Shown: positions 25,349 through 32,303 of the stretch, piece by piece | Layout: each line of letters opens with the position of its first letter | Numbering within the stretch: position 1 is the stretch's first letter | Origin: Arthrobacter sp. ov407 | GTDB lineage: Bacteria > Actinomycetota > Actinomycetes > Actinomycetales > Micrococcaceae | Assembly (NCBI RefSeq): GCF_900102895.1 | Contig: NZ_FNGD01000022.1 | Span: 1-40,115, forward strand | Reading direction: 5' to 3' | DNA length: 40,115 nt | Notes under the pieces: generated by a model | What the model saw: the letters and a program-made list of their open reading frames with translations, nothing else | Told to the model about the DNA's origin: nothing | Databases searched by the model: none | Program-made: the position numbers and the translations under genes

Positions 25349-25986
25349 TTATGGGAGCGTCTTCTCCGTACCCCTCGAATAGAGCTTTCGCCGGCACTCT
25401 TCGACTGCCCGACGGCTCGAGCGCCCAGACCCGTCCGTTTCCTGGACAGCCTCCAGGCGGCTCCTGACGGCTGCCTGAAGTAGCGCCGCATAGGACATCG
25501 TGCGTCTTGGAGCGCCTGCAGGGAACGAACTTGGACGGTCCCGCAATCTCCGGAATTAAGTGGTGAAGGTTGTCGATGACGGACCGACAAATTTGCTCCG
25601 CCAATGGATCCAGGTCCACCTTGTCGGCCTTGTCCAGAGCCTTCAGATACTTGCTTCTCTGCTTCTTGAAGGTGATGGCCGGCGGCCACCCGAGCCGGAT
25701 CAAAATGAGGTTAAGTACGAGCCGTCCGGTGCGTCCGTTCCCATCAATAAAAGGGTGTACTGCTTTTGAGCTCATCGTGCTGCCATTCGCTTGGCGATAA
25801 CCCCTGCTGGTAGACCCATTTGGCGGCGTCGCCGTACCCCTGAATCTCCATGTAGTCCTTGAGTTCCTTCGCCCCTACCGCCCGGCCGCTGTCGAGTAGA
25901 GTCTTCACCCACTTGAGAACAAGTGTGTTGCCCTCGGGAGCAGTAGATTCACATCGAGCGATGCGCCCCACGCACTCATCCAGCAT
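25349..25986 (-). pseudogene. Fic-domain AMPylase, deleted and frameshifted
   Basis: Three fragments in different frames belong to one Fic gene. The N-terminal part (25986-25765) has ECVGRIARCESTAPEGNTLV, where STAPEG fits the inhibitory (S/T)xxxE(G/N) helix, and AKELKDYMEIQGYGDAAKWV. It then jumps, with about 100 residues missing, to AVHPFIDGNGRTGRLVLNL, the full catalytic HPFxxGNGRxxR motif (25763-25710). A further frame (25510-25349) has the C-terminal winged-helix region SYAALLQAAVRSRLEAVQET. The catalytic loop survives but the substrate-binding flap is gone, so the enzyme is almost certainly dead. It lies 75 bp before the helicase start. Confidence 0.8.
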
Positions 25987-26075
25987 CCGCCTACGCTTCC
26001 ACGCTAATCTTCACCAGGCAGACCGAAGACTAGGAGGAATAAGCGGGAAGAATACGCAGCCTCTAGTGTGGTGCC

Positions 26076-26735
26076 ATGAGCGTAGGGGGCACTTTTGCGG
26101 GGGGACAGTCCCGCCATCCAGAGTGGGACCTGATGTTCCGCAAGGGACTCACTGCAGCGCGCATAGCTGAACTATGCCGCGCAGAGCGTGAAACTGTGGC
26201 CCGGCACATACGCGTGCAGCGCGCGAAGTTCCCAGACATGCAGGCGGACCATGAAGCGAACCGACCTACGGCCAGGTCGAAGCCGCTTCGCACTTCTTGG
26301 CTGCTAAACATCAACGAACTGTTGGAGGTCTTGGAGGCCGAAGGCCGCTACCCAAGTTCTAGCGATCAAGATCCACAAAGGCGCCGACTTGGATATTGGC
26401 TATCTGTGCAGAGACGGGCCCACCGCGACGGGAGACTGACACAGGCCAAGCTTTCCGCCTTGGACGTGTTACCAGCGTGGAACGAGAACCAAAGGGCTGG
26501 TCTTGCTCAGGAGCGGTGGCGGGAACGGCTCGGGGAGCTCCAGGCGTTTACACACGAGCATCGCAGGTGGCCGAGATTCCGGAATCCCACGTCTGAAGCA
26601 GAACGGGTTCTGGGCGTCTGGCTCCATGCCCAGCGTCAAAAGGCGTCTCGAGCTTCGATGTCGGATGCTGAAATGCGGTTGCTGGAGGGCTGTGCTCCCG
26701 GCTGGTACACCTGGACGCCTAAGTCATCCCGATGA
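26076..26735 (+). CDS. Helicase-associated (HA) domain DNA-binding protein
   Basis: The 219-residue protein has an N-terminal helix-turn-helix (LMFRKGLTAARIAELCRAER, ETVARHIRVQRAKFP, about 18-52). Two HA repeats follow (PF03457): LLEVLEAEGRYPSSSDQDPQ with LGYWLSVQRRAH, and LQAFTHEHRRWPRFRNPTSE with LGVWLHAQRQKA. HA domains bind DNA and usually sit at the end of helicases in actinobacteria; stand-alone copies on defence islands occur but have no known role. No ribosome binding site is present; TAGTGT ends 6 nt before the ATG, suggesting a leaderless mRNA. It is divergent from the Fic remnant. Confidence 0.75.
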   Translation: MSVGGTFAGGQSRHPEWDLMFRKGLTAARIAELCRAERETVARHIRVQRAKFPDMQADHEANRPTARSKPLRTSWLLNINELLEVLEAEGRYPSSSDQDPQRRRLGYWLSVQRRAHRDGRLTQAKLSALDVLPAWNENQRAGLAQERWRERLGELQAFTHEHRRWPRFRNPTSEAERVLGVWLHAQRQKASRASMSDAEMRLLEGCAPGWYTWTPKSSR

Positions 26736-27303
26736 CGCACCGGCCGGCGGCGGATTGAACTCGTCGCGGTGCGCGCCGGGAGTGGTTTCTGGCCTCCGCC
26801 ACCGGCATACCAAGGGGATACCTGAGGTCCGGCCCGAGAACTTGGAGGATTCCGAATGATCCACGCTAAATCGTCAGCTCCGCCCCACAACGAAAAAACG
26901 CCGCAGTTCCCGTGGAAACACCGGGGTTCTAGCTGGTGGCTCCGACCGGCGTCGATCCGGGACCTTGCGAGTAAGAGTACGGCTCTTTCGGGGTTTTTGC
27001 GGGCTATCAGCATCTTCGATCGCCGCAGGTCAGGCCTGTTTCTTGCTGTCATCTGCTTTCGTCCGTTGTCAGCGAATTTGCGGAATAGATGCGGGGTTCG
27101 GCGGCAGTCCCCGATGGGCTCATCGTCCAAGGCTCGGCTGCGTACCGGAGGCTTGAAATACGATCCTCGCGGGTAACGTGACAAATGCTCCGCTATGACA
27201 GGGCGCGTTACACGCTGGCTAAAGCAGCCGGATACGACGTGGCTAGGGCGCTGGCCTGCCGAGGAAGGACTTCTGCGAAATCCTCGACCTCGCCGCGTAA
27301 GCG
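26736..27303. other. Scar region with a tRNA fragment and gene debris
   Basis: Apart from the tRNA 3' fragment, a T-rich hairpin-like terminator lies at about 26893-26928 in minus orientation. Near 27226-27300, plus strand, a remnant with GYDVARALA and, after a frame change, DFCEILDLAA looks like a decayed gene end. A related tcgacgtggccagggcgctg segment recurs at 32114-32133. No intact gene is present. Confidence 0.5.
26934..26966 (-). other. tRNA 3'-end fragment with encoded CCA (possible attachment site)
   Basis: On the minus strand this reads as a tRNA variable loop (AGGTC), a T arm CCCGG-ATCGACG-CCGGT with four of five pairs, an acceptor strand CGGAGCC, discriminator A and CCA. No D arm or matching 5' acceptor strand is found upstream, so it is a 3' fragment. 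Elements that integrate into tRNA genes leave such pieces. A hairpin followed by a T run lies just downstream, as after tRNA genes. Confidence 0.6.
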
Positions 27304-29307
27304 TTAGATATCGAGGTCAACCAACTTGACGCCATCCCAACTCCAGTTTGAAGCACCGTGAAAGTTGCTGGTCTTGCTAATCTTCGCTCCACTCCGTTCC
27401 TTCAGCACCTTCGTTAGCGGCCCGAGAGCCCACTCCTCGCCTTCAAACATGACCTTGGAATCGCTGATCACCTGTGCAGCCATAGCCGGATTTGAAATGA
27501 ACTCGATTGTCTCTCCAATCAGGGGGTTCAATTTCGCTCGTTGATCGAATGAAGTAGAACTGTTATCGCTCTGATTCCAGTTGCTCGCGCGCTTAAAGCT
27601 GGCTGGGATGTTTAGGATTTTCTGGGTGATCAATTCGATCAAGTAGTCTTGTCGTCTCCTGATCGACTCGGCGTCCCAAATTTCTCGGTCTAGGACACAA
27701 TTCTGAGTGACTTGCAGACCCGATTGCCCAGAGTAAGTCTCCTTCTTGTCGCAAAAAGACTTGTTACCGAGCTCCTGGTTATGGCGAATCAGCGTAATAT
27801 TCCCAATGTTGTTCACAAACTCCTGATGCACTGACTCAGAATCTTCCCCCAGCATCTGACGCCAATCCACGTTCAATTTCTGAGGCATGATGTGCTCAAG
27901 CTGTAGCCGGGAATCATCCCAAACGGGCCGAGACTTCGTAAGGTGCTCCTCGGCCATAGAGAGAAGGAGTCTAGGGTAGTTCCGTGAGCGCCCCAGGTTG
28001 TAGAAGTTCAGCGCGCGGAGTCTCGATGTCATTTCATCATCGTTGGGTAGTCGCAGCGCATACTCTTGAGAGGAAAGCTGGCGGAACAAACTTCCCATTT
28101 TGTCTTCAGAGCTAGAAAGCTCACTCAGACGCTTGCCCAAAACTGGATAGAATTTGTTCTCAGCCTGAGTGATGCCAAGAACGCGTCGTCGCAACAAATA
28201 TGTTCTGATGCCGGTCAATACCTCGATAACATCTCCCTCTGACAGAATTCGCGCTTCCCAAGCGGCTAGCACTTCTGCCAAGTAGGAGTAGGCAGGCGCA
28301 ACCCCAATTACGTTGAGGTCAAAAATCACCTGGTCAAGTGCCCGGAGCTCTGTCTGTTTAAGTCCACAAACGATCGAGTACGGATGGGAGAATCTGACAA
28401 AGCTCTCAAATAGTTCTTCTGCGCTTCGCCCGCGAGCGATCTCCTTAAAGGCACCGTACAGCTCCTTATAATTGCTCTCGCGGGCAACCTTGAAGCTCCT
28501 ATGCTGGTCTGCTTGCATCCAGTCGCGGATAAATTCAGAGAGCTTGCCGGGTAGTCGTTTCTCTAAAGTGAGCCAGAAGCCGTTGTAAAGCTCAGATTGC
28601 TGCCGCGTATTCTTCCCCATCAATAGGTAGTTGCGAACCAGGTCAGCAAGTGAGAGTGGCTTACCTAGCGAGTTCATTGACTCGAATATTTCCTGAGGGT
28701 TCTCCCAGGGGTTCCGATCTGGTTCGAGTTGTATCGAGATGATGCTGAACTTCATCAAGCCCTTTTCAAGAAGGTTCTTCTTATCTTCATCGACAAAAGG
28801 ATCAAGCGATTTAAGGAAGAATAGGTAATTCTGATATACAGACGAATTCTTCAAGTTCTCGGGCACGTCATGTCCGAGAACTAAGAGTTTATAGGCTTCC
28901 CAGTCGGTTTCTACCTGCTTGAGTTTGATCTTGTACTCGACGCTTTCGTCAGCTCGATCATTCTCGAGATAACGCCTCTGAATTTCCTTCTTGTAGTTGC
29001 GGTCATCGATGCTGTCCCGTAAAGCTATCAGCAAGAGCATCGTCGTTGTTATACGCTGCTGTCCATCAGTAAGAACATACTTAGCTGGAACCCCAAAACC
29101 TACTTCCTCTACAACGTAGACAATGCTGCCAAAGAAGTGTTCTGTCTTCACGTTAGACAGGTTCGCTTGGGTCACCTGGCTAACATCGGAGAGTAAGACC
29201 TTGCAGTTGTCTGTCGACCACTCGTAATTCCTTTGATACGGCGGAATGAAAAACGTAACATCATTGTTTGAGAGAGAATCGAGCAAATATGTGGGGCTTG
29301 CTTTCAT
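27304..29307 (-). CDS. GmrSD-like type IV restriction enzyme (DUF262 + DUF1524)
   Basis: The 667-residue protein has the DUF262/GmrS motifs FFIPPYQRNYEWSTDN (about 19-34) and YVLTDGQQRITTTMLL (DGQQR NTPase site at about 80), and NPQEIFESMNSLGKPLSLAD. The DUF1524/GmrD HNH nuclease is LQLEHIMPQ (His at 472) plus NNIGNITLIRHNQELGNKSF. The last 50 residues (GEEWALGPLTKVLKERSG, WSWDGVKLVDLDI) resemble a DUF4357/RAMA-type domain. Such enzymes cut phage DNA carrying modified cytosines. The ribosome binding site AGGAA lies 6 nt before the ATG. Codon use is AT-richer than elsewhere in the window, a sign of transfer. Confidence 0.9.
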   Translation of the reverse strand: MKASPTYLLDSLSNNDVTFFIPPYQRNYEWSTDNCKVLLSDVSQVTQANLSNVKTEHFFGSIVYVVEEVGFGVPAKYVLTDGQQRITTTMLLLIALRDSIDDRNYKKEIQRRYLENDRADESVEYKIKLKQVETDWEAYKLLVLGHDVPENLKNSSVYQNYLFFLKSLDPFVDEDKKNLLEKGLMKFSIISIQLEPDRNPWENPQEIFESMNSLGKPLSLADLVRNYLLMGKNTRQQSELYNGFWLTLEKRLPGKLSEFIRDWMQADQHRSFKVARESNYKELYGAFKEIARGRSAEELFESFVRFSHPYSIVCGLKQTELRALDQVIFDLNVIGVAPAYSYLAEVLAAWEARILSEGDVIEVLTGIRTYLLRRRVLGITQAENKFYPVLGKRLSELSSSEDKMGSLFRQLSSQEYALRLPNDDEMTSRLRALNFYNLGRSRNYPRLLLSMAEEHLTKSRPVWDDSRLQLEHIMPQKLNVDWRQMLGEDSESVHQEFVNNIGNITLIRHNQELGNKSFCDKKETYSGQSGLQVTQNCVLDREIWDAESIRRRQDYLIELITQKILNIPASFKRASNWNQSDNSSTSFDQRAKLNPLIGETIEFISNPAMAAQVISDSKVMFEGEEWALGPLTKVLKERSGAKISKTSNFHGASNWSWDGVKLVDLDI

Positions 29308-29439
29308 GCGAAGTTCCTAGCTGGTCGCGACCGGCTTCTAGGGATTCTTTTTTTGGGTAACCCTTTTCGAAGCGCTGGTACTTTTGTGATCCATAAAGCA
29401 TCGGACTTAGCGTAGCCGTAGGCATGGGCGAGTGCGCCC

Positions 29440-29817
29440 TTGGACACACGCAACGAGGCGAACTACCGCAAGAGGTGGCGGTACTTACTTCCGCCCGTTT
29501 CCCAGCTACTGAGTCGCGGTTCTGCAATCGATGAGGTTAGGCAGGGCAGCGACGTCGATTGTGCTGGGGTTCCCCGGATCCGGGAGTTGAGGCTGGCGCA
29601 AAATCTCAGCCAAGAGGCATTAGGTCTGGAATCAGGGCTCAGCCGAAATATGATCATTGGCATTGAGTGGGGGAAGAAGAGCGTGGCTTACGAGCGCTTG
29701 TGGGATGTGGCCGATGCGCTTGGTGTCCCCGCCGCTGATCTCCTTTCGGAATCTGCTGCACTACCGCAGCGAATTCCGTACCGGGGCGGACGGCGGGCGA
29801 TGGGGGCCCAGTGCTAA
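29440..29817 (+). CDS. XRE-family helix-turn-helix regulator
   Basis: Residues 47-105 form a clear XRE domain: RIRELRLAQNLSQEALGLES, GLSRNMIIGIEWGKKSVAYE and LWDVADALGVPAADLL. The annotated start is TTG 29440, which is doubtful: no ribosome binding site and no ATG lie between it and the domain, so the true N-terminus is uncertain. It is divergent from the DUF262 restriction gene, the usual position of a controller protein. Its fold is a typical ImmA/IrrE target as well, though the nearest such peptidase is 14 kb away. Confidence 0.75.
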   Translation: MDTRNEANYRKRWRYLLPPVSQLLSRGSAIDEVRQGSDVDCAGVPRIRELRLAQNLSQEALGLESGLSRNMIIGIEWGKKSVAYERLWDVADALGVPAADLLSESAALPQRIPYRGGRRAMGAQC

Positions 29818-29906
29818 GGCAATCCAGTGAGGCCATTCCGCGCCAACCGCCTAAACTGAACAGCACAGCGCTAGCCCGGACCGTAGATCCGGGGAGGGGG
29901 ACGGTA

Positions 29907-30230
29907 GTGAGCAACTTGGGCCTTTACGAATGGATTACCACGCAGGCGAAGATCGAGGGTGGCGTGGAAAACTTGATCAAGACCATTGAATCGGGTGCTG
30001 CGAAGAAGGCTTTGAAGGAGGCCGGCCCGGTACTGGTCGGAGTAGGTGTTTTGGCCGGAGTCGTCGGGACAAAGGTCCTTGATGCCGCGAAGAATGCCAG
30101 GGCCAAGTACAAGCAAAGTCAAGCCGCCGCGGCCGAGGCAAAGGAACAGCTGAAGGCTGTCGTTGAAGAGTCGGTGAACTCCGATGAGGCTCCGGCTGAC
30201 GGTCCGGACGATATCGGCGACAAGAACTAG
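29907..30230 (+). CDS. Small membrane-associated protein of unknown function
   Basis: The 107-residue protein starts (GTG) VSNLGLYEWITTQAKIEGGV with ribosome binding site GGGGAGGGGG 6 nt upstream. A glycine-rich hydrophobic segment, AGPVLVGVGVLAGVVGTKVL (about 46-66), is followed by an alanine/lysine helix (ARAKYKQSQAAAAEAKEQLK) and an acidic tail. I do not recognise a named family. It lies in the same direction as the XRE gene, 89 bp apart, so they may be co-transcribed. Confidence 0.65.
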   Translation: MSNLGLYEWITTQAKIEGGVENLIKTIESGAAKKALKEAGPVLVGVGVLAGVVGTKVLDAAKNARAKYKQSQAAAAEAKEQLKAVVEESVNSDEAPADGPDDIGDKN

Positions 30231-30264
30231 AGCGGCAGCCATCAGTTAGGGCTGATGCCCGGCT

Positions 30265-30450
30265 TCACCCGCTGTAAGGCTCTTGGCAGCGAACTCGCCC
30301 CACGCCATCCCTCTGACTGTCTGCTCGGATGCAGCAATGACGTAGTTTCTCAAAGTCGTTGACTCCAATGCGCCACAGGTTGTGGTTATCTTGTTTCTCT
30401 GCGGGCCGTAAGTATCGTGCGTTATGGCTCTGGTATTCGCCGTAACTCAC
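30265..30450 (-). CDS. Possible small ORF (61 aa), unknown
   Basis: From GTG 30450 the frame reads VSYGEYQSHNARYLRPAEKQ, then DNHNLWRIGVNDFEKLRHCC. The mix of residues and the conserved-looking NHxLWRIGxNxFEKLR pattern look more like a protein than a shadow, and no other gene covers the region. A weak GAGAAG lies upstream. It may be a genuine small gene downstream of the DUF6804-like gene, or a remnant of a longer one. Confidence 0.35.
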   Translation of the reverse strand: MSYGEYQSHNARYLRPAEKQDNHNLWRIGVNDFEKLRHCCIRADSQRDGVGRVRCQEPYSG

Positions 30451-30514
30451 ATGCTTCTCGAGTGTGTGAGGGTGCGGGCTCTGACAGTGAGAAAAGCTGC
30501 CACGTCCGGGCTGG

Positions 30515-31387
30515 TTACAAGCTCCGTGCGTAGTTCGGCGGCTGAGCAGGCTTTGAAGCGCGGAACTTGACTCCGGCGACCCAGAACAGGACGAACCCTG
30601 CAAGATTGAACGGGATCCAGAATTCCCGGGTGGCGTAGACCGGAACGAGGGGGTTGAACAGGAGGGCGATGGCGATGAAGACCACTACCCAAGGCGTCCT
30701 CTTCTGTGCGCCTGCGACGACGGACATCCAGATGGCCATCGCGGTCACGGCCCAGCGCGCAAACACATACAACTCGTATGGGCCTCCCAGGAACGCCAGA
30801 AGCAGGAACACCGCCCCCATGACGGACGGCGCTGTGGCCGGATGGACCGTGACGAGCGGCACGTTGTCCAGCTGCGCCTCAGTGAATCCCGGAGCGGCCG
30901 AGTGCCGCTCCTTCGAGTGCACGTACGGGTTGAATTCAACAAGGGGCGTCGGCATGGGGACCTCAGTCGTGGGCGCGGATGTTGCCGGGAGCGCTTGGGA
31001 CCAGGGCGGCGGGGTCTGGTGGTTCTCGATGCAGCGGATGAACTCTTCCGGCTCGTAGTCTGCGGGTCCGGCCGGCGGCCGTACAGGGCGAACCGCGTGG
31101 ATCCCTTGGGAGATCGCCTCCACGACAACGGCGCCCTCGTCCCGATTCAGGTCTCCCACAAGCTGCGGCACCGACGCGCGCCCTGTCCGCAGGCTGCCAA
31201 AACGCCATACGGCATTGTCACCTTCAATTCTGATCCAGCCTACGAAGTCCGAATATGACAAAACGAGAAAGGGAACCCTGACGCCGTTAACGACGATGAT
31301 CTGGGTGATATTGTCCAGGAAATCGCCGTGCACCAACTTGAATCGAGTTGATACTACGAACGAATTGAACTGAATAAACCAATCCAT
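30515..31387 (-). CDS. DUF6804-like four-TM protein with an N-terminal cytoplasmic domain
   Basis: The 290-residue protein starts MDWFIQFNSFVVSTRFKLVH with GGGGGG 6 nt before the ATG. Residues 1-185 form a soluble domain (ITQIIVVNGVRVPFLVLSYS, VGWIRIEGDNAVWRFGS) with a proline-rich linker. The C-terminal 100 residues have four hydrophobic helices (VMGAVFLLLAFLGG, WAVTAMAIWMSVVAG, WVVVFIAIALLFNPLVPVYA, PFNLAGFVLFWVAGV). The helix order and FNPLxPVYxxREFWIPFNLA match DUF6804 as I recall it. The fusion to a cytoplasmic domain suggests a sensor-effector membrane protein, but the function is unknown. Confidence 0.7.
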   Translation of the reverse strand: MDWFIQFNSFVVSTRFKLVHGDFLDNITQIIVVNGVRVPFLVLSYSDFVGWIRIEGDNAVWRFGSLRTGRASVPQLVGDLNRDEGAVVVEAISQGIHAVRPVRPPAGPADYEPEEFIRCIENHQTPPPWSQALPATSAPTTEVPMPTPLVEFNPYVHSKERHSAAPGFTEAQLDNVPLVTVHPATAPSVMGAVFLLLAFLGGPYELYVFARWAVTAMAIWMSVVAGAQKRTPWVVVFIAIALLFNPLVPVYATREFWIPFNLAGFVLFWVAGVKFRASKPAQPPNYARSL

Positions 31388-31716
31388 GTGAAGCCCCCCA
31401 ATTTGTGCGGCCCCGGTTCGCTGCGGCGAGGCCAAACATCGCCCTAGCTGTCCTTGCCGGACGTGCGGCCATTTTGCACACCGATCGAGAAGACTTCCCC
31501 GCATACTACTAGGCCAGATAAGCCTCCCTAAATCGAACCAACGATCCTCACGAACCGCACAGAAACCATTCATGGACCGTCAGGCACTACGCCCCGGAAA
31601 TCCGGGCAAGAACTGTCTCAACCCGAGATGTTGGCCAAGATAACCACGGCCCGCTACTTGGAACCCTCCGAGCTCTCCCGATCCTAGGAACGGACTCCGC
31701 ACCTGGCAGGGAGAAA
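31388..31716. other. Intergenic, possible remnant frame
   Basis: The plus-strand frame that ends in the next small gene is open from about 31540 (SWTVRHYAPEIRARTVSTRD) but has no ATG, so the gene at 31717 may be the end of a longer one that has lost its start. Nothing else is seen. Confidence 0.35.
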
Positions 31717-31950
31717 GTGAACATAAGCACGAGCTTCATGTTGGCTCCAAAAGAAACCCGATCCGTCCGTCTCGACGCGCGGAATTTCCCTGAGAACCTG
31801 GCAAACCCGAGGGTGCACATCTTCGTCACGTTTACCGATGTGGACGGGTTCATATGGACGCGCCATCCGAATGGCGCGCTCACTCCATTTCCTTGGGACA
31901 ACCTGCAAATGCCCACGCCGCTCGACGAGGGACGCACCGTTCCCGAATAG
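31717..31950 (+). CDS. Small hypothetical protein, possibly a C-terminal fragment
   Basis: The 77-residue product reads (GTG) VNISTSFMLAPKETRSVRLD, then FPENLANPRVHIFVTFTDVD and GFIWTRHPNGALTPFPWDN. The alternating strand pattern resembles the C-terminal beta-sandwich of larger uncharacterised actinobacterial proteins. GGGAG lies only 3 nt before GTG 31717. The hairpin at 31966-31993 directly follows its stop. I am unsure whether it is expressed. Confidence 0.4.
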   Translation: MNISTSFMLAPKETRSVRLDARNFPENLANPRVHIFVTFTDVDGFIWTRHPNGALTPFPWDNLQMPTPLDEGRTVPE

Positions 31951-31965
31951 CTATTGCCGCCCCCG

Positions 31966-31993
31966 GCCACGGACGCTTAGGGGCGTCCGTGGC
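31966..31993 (+). terminator. 11-bp hairpin GCCACGGACGC-6-GCGTCCGTGGC
   Basis: A perfect stem 15 bp after the stop of the small gene, without a T tract. From 31994 to 32303 I see only the promoter region of the restriction-modification operon; a TATAAG box at about 32256-32261 could be its -10. Confidence 0.6.
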
Positions 31994-32303
31994 ACCCGCC
32001 TGGATCTCTGTCCCGGGCCGGCGGAATTGAGAGACAGGTCAGCAGGGGAATGCTGATCCTCGCACTACGCGGCGCTACGACAGGGTACGGCACGCATTGG
32101 CCGGAGCTGAGGAGTCGACGTGGCCAGGGCGCTGCCGTAGCCAGGGCGGCCCTGCGAGGCCGCGTATGGTCTTGGGGGTCGTTCGGTCCAGAAGTCTGGC
32201 GCTGCTATCGCGACTAGGGCCACGCATTTCGTCGCCAAGATCCGGATGGATTGCCTATAAGCTCGGATGTGATTACGGCGCCACTCAAGGAAGACACACA
32301 CAT

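Noticed and set aside
25275..25775. N-terminal 167 codons of the helicase open frame
   Set aside because: This is the Fic remnant read through in frame; the ribosome binding site and conserved N-terminus support ATG 25274.
26636..27184. Minus-strand frame of 182 codons
   Set aside because: It runs through the tRNA fragment (RIDAGRSHQLEPRCFHGNC is a typical mistranslated tRNA end), so it is not a gene.
32097..32303. Upstream extension of the bifunctional methylase
   Set aside because: Residues look random and lie across the promoter region; a ribosome binding site precedes ATG 32304.
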